Assembly (NCBI GenBank): GCA_964016885.1 | Contig: OZ024742.1 | Location: 358,649,587 to 358,713,586, forward strand | DNA length: 64,000 bases | Reading direction: 5' to 3' | DNA from: Eledone cirrhosa | Taxonomy: Eukaryota > Mollusca > Cephalopoda > Octopoda > Eledonidae | Program-made: the position numbers and the translations under genes | Part shown: in pieces, positions 38,976 to 54,300 of the stretch | Layout of the letters: the number at the start of each line of letters is the position of its first letter | Position numbering within the stretch: position 1 is the stretch's first letter | The notes under the pieces: generated by a model | Database searches by the model: none | What the model was told of the DNA's origin: nothing | Seen by the model: only the letters and a program-made list of their open reading frames with translations

Positions 38976-41900
38976 ATAAGTAACACCATGTGAACACCAC
39001 CAGTCTCCTAGCAATGGTGTTTACCACTGAAGTAACACCATGTAAACAAAACCAGTCTCCAACCAATAGCATTTACCACTGAAGTAACAGCATGTAAACA
39101 CCACATGTCTGGCACCAATGGTTTTTACCACAGAAGTAACACCATGTAAACACCACCATTATGCTACCAATGTTGTTTACCACAGAAGTAACACCATGTA
39201 AACACCACCTGTCTCCCACCAATGGTGTTTATCACAGAAGTAACACCATGTAAACAACACCAGTCTGCTACCAATGGTTCTTTACCACAGAAGTAACATC
39301 ATGTAAACACCACCAGTCTGCTACCAATGGTGTTCACCACAGTTGTAATACCATGTAAACACCACCAGTCTGCTACCAATGGTATTTTCCACACAAGTAA
39401 CACCATGTAAACACCTCCTGTCTGCTACCAATGGTGTTTACCGCTGAAGTAACACAATGTAAACACCACCAGTATGCCACCAATGGTGTTTACCACAGAA
39501 GTAACACCATGTAAACACCACCAGTCTTCTACCAATGGTGTTCACCACAGAAATAAAACCATGTAAACACAACCAGTCTGCTACTAATGGTGTTCACCAC
39601 AGAAGTAACAGAATGTAAACACCACCAATCTCCTACCAATGGTGTTCACCACAGATGTAACACTATGTAAACACCACCAGTCTGTACCAATGGTATTTAC
39701 CACTGAAGTAACACCATGTGAACACCACCAGTCTGCTACCAATGGTGTTTACCACTGAAGTAACACCATATAAACACCACCAGTCTGCCACCAATGGTGT
39801 TCACCGCTGAAGTAACACCATGTAAACAACGCCTGTCTGCCACCAATGGTGTTTACTACTGAAGTAACACCATGTAAACACTACCAGTCTGCAACCAATG
39901 GTGTTCACCGCTGAAGTAACACCATGTAAACACCACCAGTCTGCCACCAATGGTGTTTTCCACAGATGTAATACCATGTAAACACCACCAGTCTGCTACC
40001 AATGTGTTTACGACAGACTTAACACCATATAAACACCACCAGTGTGCTACTTAATGGTGTTTACCACTGAAGTAACACCATGTACACACCACCAGTCTGC
40101 AACCAATGGTGTTTACCACATAGGTAACACCATGTAAACAAAACCAGTCTGCCAGCAATGGTGTTTACAACACAGGTAATACCATGTAAACACAACCAGT
40201 CTGCTACCACTGGTGTTTACCACTGAAGTAACACCATGTAAACACCAGCAGTCTGCTACCAATAGTGTTTTCCACAGAAGTAACACCATGTAAACACCAC
40301 CAGTCTGCCACCAATGGTGTTTACAACACAGCTAATACCATGTAAACACCACCAGTCTGCTACCAATGGTGTTTACGACAGAAGTAACACAATATAAACA
40401 CCACAGTCAGCTACCACTGGTGTTTACCACTGAAGTAACACCATGTAAACACCACCAGTCTGCTACCAATGGTCATCACAACAGAAGTAGCACCATGTAA
40501 ACAACACCAGTCTGCTACCAATGGTGTTTACTACAGAAGTAACACCATGTAAACACCACCAGTCTGCTACCAATGGTGTTCACCACAGAAGTAAAACCAT
40601 GTAAACACCCCCAGTCTGCTACCAATGGTGTTCACCACAGAAGTAACACCATTTAAACACCACCAGTCTGCTACCAATGGTGTTCACCACAGATGTAATA
40701 CCATGTAAACACAACCTGTCTGCTAACAATGGTGTTTACCACAGAAGTAACACCATGTAAACACCACCAGTCTGCCACCAATGCTGTTTACAACACAGGT
40801 AATACCATTTAAAAATCACCAGTCTGCTACTAATGGTGCTTACCACAGAAGTAACACCATGTAAACACCACCAGTCTGCTACCAATGGTGTTTACCACTG
40901 AAGTAACACAATGTAAACACCACCAGTCTGCAACCGATGGTGATTACCACAGAAGTAATACCATGTAAACACCACCAGTCTGCTACCAATGGTGTTTACC
41001 ACTGAAGTATCACCATGTAAACACCACCAGTCTGCAGCCAATGGTGTTTACCACAGAAGTAACACCATGTAAACACCACCAGTCTGCCACCAATGGTGTT
41101 TACCACAGAAGTAACACCATGTAAACACCAACAGTCTGCTACCAATGGTATTTACCACTGAAATAACACCATGTAAACACCACCAATCTGCAACCAATGG
41201 TGTTTACGACAGAAATAACACCATGTAAACTCCACCAGTCTGCCACCAATGTTGTTTGCAACACAGGTAATACCATGTAAACACTACCAGTCTGCTACCA
41301 ATGGTGTTCACCACAGAAATAACACCATATAAACACCACAGTCAGCTACCACTGGTGTTTACCACTGAAGTAACACCATGTAAACACCATCAGTCTGATA
41401 CCAATGGTGTTTACGACAGAAGTAACACCTTATAAATTCCACCAGTCTGCTACCAATGGTATTCACCACAGAAGTAACACCATGTAAACACCACCAGTCT
41501 GCTACCAATGGTATTCACAACAGAAGTAGCACCATGTAAACACCACCAGTCTGCTACCAATGGTGTTTACCAGTGAAGTAACACGATGTAAAAACCACCA
41601 GTCTGCAACCAATGGCGTTTACCACTGAAGTAACAGCATGTAAACACCACATGTCTGCCACCAATGGTGTTTACCACAGAAGTAACACCATGTAAATACC
41701 ACCATTCTGCTACCAATGGTGTTCACCACAGATGTAACACCATATGAACACCACCAGTCTGCTACCAATGGTGTTTACCACAGAAGTAACACCATGTAAA
41801 AAAAAAATAGTCTGCTACCAATGGAGTTCACCACAGAAATAACACCATGTAAACACCACCATCTGCCACCAATGATGTTTACCACAGACGTAGCACCATA

Positions 41901-43852
41901 TAAACACCACCAGTCTGCTACCGATGGTGTTTACCACAGAGATAACACCATGTAAATAAAACCAGTCTGCAACCAATGGTGTTTACAACACAGGTAATAC
42001 CATGTAAACGCCACCAGTCTGCTACCAATGGTGTTTACGACAGAAGTAACACCATATAAACACCACCAGTCTGCTACCACTGGTGTTTACCACTGAAGTA
42101 ACACCATGTAAACACCACCAGTCTGATACCAATGGTATTTACGACAGAAGTAACACCATGTAAATTCCATCAGTCTGCTACCAATGGTATTCACCACAGA
42201 AGTAACACCATGTAAACACCACCAGTCTGCTACCAATGGTATTCACAACAGAAGTAGCACCATGTAAATTCCATCAGTCTGCTACCAATGGTATTCACCA
42301 CAGAAGTAACACCATGTAAACACCACCAGTCTGCTACCAATGGTGTTTACTACAGAAGAAACACCATGTAAACACCACCAGTCTGCTACCAATGGTGTTC
42401 ACCACAGAAGTAAAACCATGTAAACACCACCAGTCTGCTACCAATGGTGTTCACCTCAGAAGTAAAACCATTTAAACACCACCAGTCTGCAACCAATGGT
42501 GTTTACCACTGAAGTAACACGATGTAAACACCACCAGTCTGCAAACAATGGTGTTTACCACTGAAGTAACACGATGTAAACACCACCTGTCTCCCACCAA
42601 TGGTGTTTATCACAGAAGTAACACCATGTAAACAACACCAGTCTGCTACCAATGGTTCTTTACCACAGAAGTAACATCATGTAAACACCACCAGTCTGCT
42701 ACCAATGGTGTTCACCACAGTTGTAATACCATGTAAACACCACCAGTCTGCTACCAATGGTATTTTCCACACAAGTAACACCATGTAAACACCTCCTGTC
42801 TGCTACCAATGGTGTTTACCGCTGAAGTAACACAATGTAAACACCACCAGTATGCCACCAATGGTGTTTACCACAGAAGTAACACCATGTAAACACCACC
42901 AGTCTTCTACCAATGGTGTTCACCACAGAAATAAAACCATGTAAACACAACCAGTCTGCTACTAATGGTGTTCACCACAGAAGTAACAGAATGTAAACAC
43001 CACCAATCTCCTACCAATGGTGTTCACCACAGATGTAACACTATGTAAACACCACCAGTCTGTACCAATGGTATTTACCACTGAAGTAACACCATGTGAA
43101 CACCACCAGTCTGCTACCAATGGTGTTTACCACTGAAGTAACACCATATAAACACCACCAGTCTGCCACCAATGGTGTTCACCGCTGAAGTAACACCATG
43201 TAAACAACACCTGTCTGCCACCAATGGTGTTTACTACTGAAGTAACACCATGTAAACACTACCAGTCTGCAACCAATGGTGTTCACCGCTGAAGTAACAC
43301 CATGTAAACACCACCAGTCTGCCACCAATGGTGTTTTCCACAGATGTAATACCATGTAAACACCACCAGTCTGCTACCAATGTGTTTACGACAGACTTAA
43401 CACCATATAAACACCACCAGTGTGCTACTTAATGGTGTTTACCACTGAAGTAACACCATGTACACACCACCAGTCTGCAACCAATGGTGTTTACCACATA
43501 GGTAACACCATGTAAACAAAACCAGTCTGCCAGCAATGGTGTTTACAACACAGGTAATACCATGTAAACACAACCAGTCTGCTACCACTGGTGTTTACCA
43601 CTGAAGTAACACCATGTAAACACCAGCAGTCTGCTACCAATAGTGTTTTCCACAGAAGTAACACCATGTAAACACCACCAGTCTGCCACCAATGGTGTTT
43701 ACAACACAGCTAATACCATGTAAACACCACCAGTCTGCTACCAATGGTGTTTACGACAGAAGTAACACAATATAAACACCACAGTCAGCTACCACTGGTG
43801 TTTACCACTGAAGTAACACCATGTAAACACCACCAGTCTGCTACCAATGGTC

Positions 43853-44268
43853 ATCACAACAGAAGTAGCACCATGTAAACAACACCAGTCTGCTACCAAT
43901 GGTGTTTACTACAGAAGTAACACCATGTAAACACCACCAGTCTGCTACCAATGGTGTTCACCACAGAAGTAAAACCATGTAAACACCCCCAGTCTGCTAC
44001 CAATGGTGTTCACCACAGAAGTAACACCATTTAAACACCACCAGTCTGCTACCAATGGTGTTCACCACAGAAGTAGCACCATGTAAACAACACCAGTCTG
44101 CTACCAATGGTGTTTACTACAGAAGTAACACCATGTAAACACCACCAGTCTGCTACCAATGGTGTTCACCACAGAAGTAAAACCATGTAAACACCCCCAG
44201 TCTGCTACCAATGGTGTTCACCACAGAAGTAACACCATTTAAACACCACCAGTCTGCTACCAATGGTG
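43853..44268 (-). repeat. Four-monomer (208-bp) tandem duplication
   Basis: A run of four monomers marked by 'cagaagtagcaccatg', 'tttactacagaagtaac', 'gtaaacacccccag' and 'accatttaaacacc' occurs at about 43,861-44,060 and again at about 44,069-44,268. Neighbouring HOR copies, near 40.5 kb and 47.5 kb, have it once. This 208-bp insertion accounts exactly for the difference between the 3,378-bp and 3,586-bp HOR copies, a clear case of unequal exchange or slippage by whole monomers. Confidence 0.88.
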
Positions 44269-47200
44269 TTCACCACAGATGTAATACCATGTAAACACAA
44301 CCTGTCTGCTAACAATGGTGTTTACCACAGAAGTAACACCATGTAAACACCACCAGTCTGCCACCAATGCTGTTTACAACACAGGTAATACCATTTAAAA
44401 ATCACCAGTCTGCTACTAATGGTGCTTACCACAGAAGTAACACCATGTAAACACCACCAGTCTGCTACCAATGGTGTTTACCACTGAAGTAACACAATGT
44501 AAACACCACCAGTCTGCAACCGATGGTGATTACCACAGAAGTAATACCATGTAAACACCACCAGTCTGCTACCAATGGTGTTTACCACTGAAGTATCACC
44601 ATGTAAACACCACCAGTCTGCAGCCAATGGTGTTTACCACAGAAGTAACACCATGTAAACACCACCAGTCTGCCACCAATGGTGTTTACCACAGAAGTAA
44701 CACCATGTAAACACCAACAGTCTGCTACCAATGGTATTTACCACTGAAATAACACCATGTAAACACCACCAATCTGCAACCAATGGTGTTTACGACAGAA
44801 ATAACACCATGTAAACTCCACCAGTCTGCCACCAATGTTGTTTGCAACACAGGTAATACCATGTAAACACTACCAGTCTGCTACCAATGGTGTTCACCAC
44901 AGAAATAACACCATATAAACACCACAGTCAGCTACCACTGGTGTTTACCACTGAAGTAACACCATGTAAACACCATCAGTCTGATACCAATGGTGTTTAC
45001 GACAGAAGTAACACCTTATAAATTCCACCAGTCTGCTACCAATGGTATTCACCACAGAAGTAACACCATGTAAACACCACCAGTCTGCTACCAATGGTAT
45101 TCACAACAGAAGTAGCACCATGTAAACACCACCAGTCTGCTACCAATGGTGTTTACCAGTGAAGTAACACGATGTAAAAACCACCAGTCTGCAACCAATG
45201 GCGTTTACCACTGAAGTAACAGCATGTAAACACCACATGTCTGCCACCAATGGTGTTTACCACAGAAGTAACACCATGTAAATACCACCATTCTGCTACC
45301 AATGGTGTTCACCACAGATGTAACACCATATGAACACCACCAGTCTGCTACCAATGGTGTTTACCACAGAAGTAACACCATGTAAAAAAAAAATAGTCTG
45401 CTACCAATGGAGTTCACCACAGAAATAACACCATGTAAACACCACCATCTGCCACCAATGATGTTTACCACAGACGTAGCACCATATAAACACCACCAGT
45501 CTGCTACCGATGGTGTTTACCACAGAGATAACACCATGTAAATAAAACCAGTCTGCAACCAATGGTGTTTACAACACAGGTAATACCATGTAAACGCCAC
45601 CAGTCTGCTACCAATGGTGTTTACGACAGAAGTAACACCATATAAACACCACCAGTCTGCTACCACTGGTGTTTACCACTGAAGTAACACCATGTAAACA
45701 CCACCAGTCTGATACCAATGGTATTTACGACAGAAGTAACACCATGTAAATTCCATCAGTCTGCTACCAATGGTATTCACCACAGAAGTAACACCATGTA
45801 AACACCACCAGTCTGCTACCAATGGTATTCACAACAGAAGTAGCACCATGTAAATTCCATCAGTCTGCTACCAATGGTATTCACCACAGAAGTAACACCA
45901 TGTAAACACCACCAGTCTGCTACCAATGGTGTTTACTACAGAAGAAACACCATGTAAACACCACCAGTCTGCTACCAATGGTGTTCACCACAGAAGTAAA
46001 ACCATGTAAACACCACCAGTCTGCTACCAATGGTGTTCACCTCAGAAGTAAAACCATTTAAACACCACCAGTCTGCAACCAATGGTGTTTACCACTGAAG
46101 TAACACGATGTAAACACCACCAGTCTGCAAACAATGGTGTTTACCACTGAAGTAACACGATGTAAACACCACCTGTCTCCCACCAATGGTGTTTATCACA
46201 GAAGTAACACCATGTAAACAACACCAGTCTGCTACCAATGGTTCTTTACCACAGAAGTAACATCATGTAAACACCACCAGTCTGCTACCAATGGTGTTCA
46301 CCACAGTTGTAATACCATGTAAACACCACCAGTCTGCTACCAATGGTATTTTCCACACAAGTAACACCATGTAAACACCTCCTGTCTGCTACCAATGGTG
46401 TTTACCGCTGAAGTAACACAATGTAAACACCACCAGTATGCCACCAATGGTGTTTACCACAGAAGTAACACCATGTAAACACCACCAGTCTTCTACCAAT
46501 GGTGTTCACCACAGAAATAAAACCATGTAAACACAACCAGTCTGCTACTAATGGTGTTCACCACAGAAGTAACAGAATGTAAACACCACCAATCTCCTAC
46601 CAATGGTGTTCACCACAGATGTAACACTATGTAAACACCACCAGTCTGTACCAATGGTATTTACCACTGAAGTAACACCATGTGAACACCACCAGTCTGC
46701 TACCAATGGTGTTTACCACTGAAGTAACACCATATAAACACCACCAGTCTGCCACCAATGGTGTTCACCGCTGAAGTAACACCATGTAAACAACACCTGT
46801 CTGCCACCAATGGTGTTTACTACTGAAGTAACACCATGTAAACACTACCAGTCTGCAACCAATGGTGTTCACCGCTGAAGTAACACCATGTAAACACCAC
46901 CAGTCTGCCACCAATGGTGTTTTCCACAGATGTAATACCATGTAAACACCACCAGTCTGCTACCAATGTGTTTACGACAGACTTAACACCATATAAACAC
47001 CACCAGTGTGCTACTTAATGGTGTTTACCACTGAAGTAACACCATGTACACACCACCAGTCTGCAACCAATGGTGTTTACCACATAGGTAACACCATGTA
47101 AACAAAACCAGTCTGCCAGCAATGGTGTTTACAACACAGGTAATACCATGTAAACACCACCAGTCTGCTACCACTGGTGTTTACCACTGAAGTAACACCA

Positions 47201-48318
47201 TGTAAACACCAGCAGTCTGCTACCAATAGTGTTTTCCACAGAAGTAACACCATGTAAACACCACCAGTCTGCCACCAATGGTGTTTACAACACAGCTAAT
47301 ACCATGTAAACACCACCAGTCTGCTACCAATGGTGTTTACGACAGAAGTAACACAATATAAACACCACAGTCAGCTACCACTGGTGTTTACCACTGAAGT
47401 AACACCATGTAAACACCACCAGTCTGCTACCAATGGTCATCACAACAGAAGTAGCACCATGTAAACAACACCAGTCTGCTACCAATGGTGTTTACTACAG
47501 AAGTAACACCATGTAAACACCACCAGTCTGCTACCAATGGTGTTCACCACAGAAGTAAAACCATGTAAACACCCCCAGTCTGCTACCAATGGTGTTCACC
47601 ACAGAAGTAGCACCATTTAAACACCACCAGTCTGCTACCAATGGTGTTCACCACAGATGTAATACCATGTAAACACAACCTGTCTGCTAACAATGGTGTT
47701 TACCACAGAAGTAACACCATGTAAACACCACCAGTCTGCCACCAATGCTGTTTACAACACAGGTAATACCATTTAAAAATCACCAGTCTGCTACTAATGG
47801 TGCTTACCACAGAAGTAACACCATGTAAACACCACCAGTCTGCTACCAATGGTGTTTACCACTGAAGTAACACAATGTAAACACCACCAGTCTGCAACCG
47901 ATGGTGATTACCACAGAAGTAATACCATGTAAACACCACCAGTCTGCTACCAATGGTGTTTACCACTGAAGTAACACCATGTAAACACCACCAGCCTGCT
48001 ACCAATGGTGTTTACGACAGAAGTAACACCATTTAAACACCACTAGTCTGCTACCAATGGTGTTTTCCACACAAGTAACACCATGTAAATACCACCTGTC
48101 TGCTACCAATGGTGTTTACCGCTGAAGTAACACCATGTAAACACCACCAGTCTGCTACCAATGGTGTTTACCACTGAAATAACACCATGTAAACACCACC
48201 AGTCTGCAATCAATGGTGTTTACCACAGATGTAACACCATGTAAACACCACCAGTCTGCCACCAATGGTGTTTACAACACAAGTAATACCATGTAAAAAC
48301 TACCAGTCTGCTACTAAT

Positions 48319-48350
48319 GGTGTTTACCACCAATGGTGTTTACCAGAGAA
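48319..48350 (-). repeat. Partial-monomer insertion (about 15 bp) in satellite
   Basis: The sequence 'ggtgtttaccaccaat' is followed at once by another 'ggtgtttaccag', so 15-16 bp of a monomer is duplicated out of register. The same scar recurs near 51,142, 53,652, 54,810 and 57,268, either as 'ccagag' or 'ccacag' variants. It is a lineage marker: these HOR copies descend from one ancestor carrying the scar. It also explains HOR spacings that are not near-multiples of 52 (2,823 bp has one scar; 3,877 bp fits two). Confidence 0.85.
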
Positions 48351-51300
48351 ATAACACCATGTAAAAACCACCAGTCTGCCACCAATTGTGTTTACAACAC
48401 AGGTAATACCATGTAAACACCACCAGTCTGCTACGAATGGTGTTTTCGACAGAAGTAACACCATATAAACACCACCAGTCTGCTACCAATGCTGTTTACC
48501 GCTGAAGTAACACCATGTAAACACCACCAGTCTGCTACCAATGCTGTTTACCACTGAAGTAACACCATGTAAACACCACCAGTCTGCTACCAATGGTATT
48601 CACCACAGAAGTAACACCATGTAAACACCACCAGTCTGCTACCAATGGTATTCACAACAGAAGTAGCACCATGTAAATTCCATCAGTCTGCTACCAATGG
48701 TATTCACCACAGAAGTAACACCATGTAAACACCACCAGTCTGCTACCAATGGTGTTTACTACAGAAGAAACACCATGTAAACACCACCAGTCTGCTACCA
48801 ATGGTGTTCACCACAGAAGTAAAACCATGTAAACACCACCAGTCTGCTACCAATGGTGTTCACCTCAGAAGTAAAACCATTTAAACACCACCAGTCTGCA
48901 ACCAATGGTGTTTACCACTGAAGTAACACGATGTAAACACCACCAGTCTGCAAACAATGGTGTTTACCACTGAAGTAACACGATGTAAACACCACCTGTC
49001 TCCCACCAATGGTGTTTATCACAGAAGTAACACCATGTAAACAACACCAGTCTGCTACCAATGGTTCTTTACCACAGAAGTAACATCATGTAAACACCAC
49101 CAGTCTGCTACCAATGGTGTTCACCACAGTTGTAATACCATGTAAACACCACCAGTCTGCTACCAATGGTATTTTCCACACAAGTAACACCATGTAAACA
49201 CCTCCTGTCTGCTACCAATGGTGTTTACCGCTGAAGTAACACAATGTAAACACCACCAGTATGCCACCAATGGTGTTTACCACAGAAGTAACACCATGTA
49301 AACACCACCAGTCTTCTACCAATGGTGTTCACCACAGAAATAAAACCATGTAAACACAACCAGTCTGCTACTAATGGTGTTCACCACAGAAGTAACAGAA
49401 TGTAAACACCACCAATCTCCTACCAATGGTGTTCACCACAGATGTAACACTATGTAAACACCACCAGTCTGTACCAATGGTATTTACCACTGAAGTAACA
49501 CCATGTGAACACCACCAGTCTGCTACCAATGGTGTTTACCACTGAAGTAACACCATATAAACACCACCAGTCTGCCACCAATGGTGTTCACCGCTGAAGT
49601 AACACCATGTAAACAACACCTGTCTGCCACCAATGGTGTTTACTACTGAAGTAACACCATGTAAACACTACCAGTCTGCAACCAATGGTGTTCACCGCTG
49701 AAGTAACACCATGTAAACACCACCAGTCTGCCACCAATGGTGTTTTCCACAGATGTAATACCATGTAAACACCACCAGTCTGCTACCAATGTGTTTACGA
49801 CAGACTTAACACCATATAAACACCACCAGTGTGCTACTTAATGGTGTTTACCACTGAAGTAACACCATGTACACACCACCAGTCTGCAACCAATGGTGTT
49901 TACCACATAGGTAACACCATGTAAACAAAACCAGTCTGCCAGCAATGGTGTTTACAACACAGGTAATACCATGTAAACACCACCAGTCTGCTACCACTGG
50001 TGTTTACCACTGAAGTAACACCATGTAAACACCAGCAGTCTGCTACCAATAGTGTTTTCCACAGAAGTAACACCATGTAAACACCACCAGTCTGCCACCA
50101 ATGGTGTTTACAACACAGCTAATACCATGTAAACACCACCAGTCTGCTACCAATGGTGTTTACGACAGAAGTAACACAATATAAACACCACAGTCAGCTA
50201 CCACTGGTGTTTACCACTGAAGTAACACCATGTAAACACCACCAGTCTGCTACCAATGGTCATCACAACAGAAGTAGCACCATGTAAACAACACCAGTCT
50301 GCTACCAATGGTGTTTACTACAGAAGTAACACCATGTAAACACCACCAGTCTGCTACCAATGGTGTTCACCACAGAAGTAAAACCATGTAAACACCCCCA
50401 GTCTGCTACCAATGGTGTTCACCACAGAAGTAGCACCATTTAAACACCACCAGTCTGCTACCAATGGTGTTCACCACAGATGTAATACCATGTAAACACA
50501 ACCTGTCTGCTAACAATGGTGTTTACCACAGAAGTAACACCATGTAAACACCACCAGTCTGCCACCAATGCTGTTTACAACACAGGTAATACCATTTAAA
50601 AATCACCAGTCTGCTACTAATGGTGCTTACCACAGAAGTAACACCATGTAAACACCACCAGTCTGCTACCAATGGTGTTTACCACTGAAGTAACACAATG
50701 TAAACACCACCAGTCTGCAACCGATGGTGATTACCACAGAAGTAATACCATGTAAACACCACCAGTCTGCTACCAATGGTGTTTACCACTGAAGTAACAC
50801 CATGTAAACACCACCAGCCTGCTACCAATGGTGTTTACGACAGAAGTAACACCATTTAAACACCACTAGTCTGCTACCAATGGTGTTTTCCACACAAGTA
50901 ACACCATGTAAATACCACCTGTCTGCTACCAATGGTGTTTACCGCTGAAGTAACACCATGTAAACACCACCAGTCTGCTACCAATGGTGTTTACCACTGA
51001 AATAACACCATGTAAACACCACCAGTCTGCAATCAATGGTGTTTACCACAGATGTAACACCATGTAAACACCACCAGTCTGCCACCAATGGTGTTTACAA
51101 CACAAGTAATACCATGTAAAAACTACCAGTCTGCTACTAATGGTGTTTACCACCAATGGTGTTTACCAGAGAAATAACACCATGTAAAAACCACCAGTCT
51201 GCCACCAATTGTGTTTACAACACAGGTAATACCATGTAAACACCACCAGTCTGCTACGAATGGTGTTTTCGACAGAAGTAACACCATATAAACACCACCA

Positions 51301-51380
51301 GTCTGCTACCAATGCTGTTTACCGCTGAAGTAACACCATGTAAACACCACCAGTCTGCTACCAATGCTGTTTACCACTGA

Positions 51381-54300
51381 AGTAACACCATGTAAACACC
51401 ACCAGTCTGCTACCAATGGTGTTTACGACAGAAGTAACACCATGTAAACACCACCAGTCTGCTACCAGAGGTGTTTTCCACATAAGTAACACCATGTAAA
51501 CACCAACAGTCTGCTGCCAATGCTGTTTACCGCTGAAGTAACACCATGTAAACACCACCAGTCTGCTACCAATGGTGTTCACCACAGAAGTAACACATGT
51601 AAACACTACCAGTCTGCTACCAATGGCATTCACAACAGAACTAACACCATGTAAACACCACCTGTCTGCTACCATTGGTGTTTACCACTGAAGTAACATC
51701 ATGTAAACACCACCAGTCTGCTACCAATGGTGTTCACCACAGAAGTAATACATGTAAACACCACCAGTCTGCTACCAATGGCATTCACAACAGAACTAAC
51801 ACCATGTAAACACCACCAGTCTGCTACCAATGGTGTTCACCTCAGAAGTAACAACATGTAAACACCACCAGTCTGCCACCAATGCTGTTTCCCACTGAAG
51901 TAACACCATGTAAACACCACCAGTCTGCCACCAATGGTGTTTACAACACAGGTAATACCATTTAAACACCACCAGTCTGCTACCAATGGTGTTCACCACA
52001 GATGTAATACCATGTAAACACAACCTGTCTGCTAACAATGGTGTTTACCACAGAAGTAACACCATGTAAACACCACCAGTCTGCCACCTATGCTGTTTAC
52101 AACACAGGTAATACCATTTAAAAATCACCAGTCTGCTACTAATGGTGCTTACCACAGAAGTAACACAATGTAAACACCACCAGTCTGCTACCAATGGTGT
52201 TTACCACTGAAGTAACACAATGTAAACACCACCAGTCTGCAACCGATGGTGATTACCACAGAAGTAACACCATGTAAACACCACCAGTCTGCTACCAATG
52301 GTGTTTACCACTGAAGTAACACCATGTAAACACCACCAGCCTGCTACCAATGGTGTTTACGACAGAAGTAACACCATTTAAACACCACTAGTCTGCTACC
52401 AATGGTGTTTTCCACACAAGTAACACCATGTAAATACCACCTGTCTGCTACCAATGGTGTTTACCGCTGAAGTAACACCATGTAAACACCACCAGTCTGC
52501 TACTTAATGGTGTTTACCACTGAAGTAACACCATGTACACACCACCAGTCTGCAACCAATGGTGTTTACCACAGAGGTAACACCATGTAAACAAAACCAG
52601 TCTGCCACCAATGGTGTTTACAACACAGGTAATACCATGTAAACACCACCAGTCTGCTACCACTGGTGTTTACCACTGAAGTAACACCATGTAAACACCA
52701 CCAGTCTGCTACCAATAGTGTTTTCCACAGAAGTAACACCATGTAAACACCACCAGTCTGCCACCAATGGTGTTTACAACACAGGTAATACCATGTAAAC
52801 ACCACCAGTCTGCTACCAATGGTGTTTACCACAGAAGTAACACAATATAAACACCACAGTCAGCTACCACTGGTGTTTACCACTGAAGTAACACCATGTA
52901 AACACCACCAGTCTGCTACCAATGGTGTTCACAACAGCAGTAGCACCATGTAAACACCACCAGTCTGCTACCAATGGTGTTTACTACAGAAGTAACACCA
53001 TGTAAATACCACCAGTCTGCTACCAATGGTGTTCACCACAGATGTAATACCATGTAAACACAACCTGTCTGCTAACAATGGTGTTTACCACAGAAGTAAC
53101 ACCATGTAAACACCACCAGTCTGCCACCTATGCTGTTTACAACACAGGTAATACCATTTAAAAATCACCAGTCTGCTACTAATGGTGCTTACCACAGAAG
53201 TAACACAATGTAAACACCACCAGTCTGCTACCAATGGTGTTTACCACTGAAGTAACACAATGTAAACACCACCAGTCTGCAACCGATGGTGATTACCACA
53301 GAAGTAACACCATGTAAACACCACCAGTCTGCTACCAATGGTGTTTACCACTGAAGTAACACCATGTAAACACCACCAGCCTGCTACCAATGGTGTTTAC
53401 GACAGAAGTAACACCATTTAAACACCACCAGTCTGCTACCAATGGTGTTTACTACAGAAGTAACACCATGTAAATACCACCTGTCTGCTACCAATGGTGT
53501 TTACCACTGAAATAACACCATGTAAACACCACCAGTCTGCAACCAATGGTGTTTACCACAGATGTAACACCATGTAAACACCACCAGTCTGCCACCAATG
53601 GTGTTTACAACACAAGTAATACCATGTAAAAACTACCAGTCTGCTACAAATGGTGTTTACCACCAATGGTGTTTACCACAGAAATAACACCATGTAAAAA
53701 CCACCAGTCTGCCACCAATGGTGTTTACAACACAGGTAATACCTTGTAAACACCACCAGTCTGCTACCAATGCTGTTTACCACTGAAGTAACACCATGTA
53801 AACACCACCAGTCTGCTACCAATGGTGTTTACGACAGAAGTAACACCATGTAAACACCACCAGTCTGCTACCAGAGGTGTTTTCCACAGAAGTAACACCA
53901 TGTAAACACCACTAGTCTGCTACCAATGGTGTTCACCACAGAAGTAACACCATGTAAACACCACCAGTCTGCTACCAATGCTGTTTACCACTGAAGTAAC
54001 ACCATGTAAACACCACCAGTCTGCTACCAATGGTGTTTACGACAGAAGTAACACCATGTAAACACCACCAGTCTGCTACCAATGCTGTTTACCGCTGAAG
54101 TAACACCATGTAAACACCACCAGTCTGCTACCAATGGTGTTCACCACAGAAGTAACACATGTAAACACCACCAGTCTGCTACCAATGGCATTCGCAACAG
54201 AACTAACACCATGTAAACACCACCTGTCTGCTACCATTGGTGTTTACCACTGAAGTAACATCATGTAAACACCACCAGTCTGCTACCAATGGCATTCACA

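Larger units (their letters stand above)
39206..51380 (-). repeat. Higher-order repeat block of the inverted half (3,378/3,586/2,823-bp copies)
   Basis: The marker 'gtctcccaccaatgg' occurs at 39,211, 42,589, 46,175 and 48,998. The first spacing, 3,378 bp, is 65 monomers minus 2 bp. The second, 3,586 bp, is longer by exactly 208 bp, a four-monomer insertion near 44 kb. The third, 2,823 bp, is 54 monomers plus 15 bp. It lacks part of the unit and gains a segment beginning near 47,970 ('accagcctgctacc') that includes a 15-bp partial monomer. The 2,823-bp version is itself repeated, as 'tgttttcgacagaag' at 48,441 and 51,264 shows. Long stretches compared between copies are identical or nearly so. 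Confidence 0.9.
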
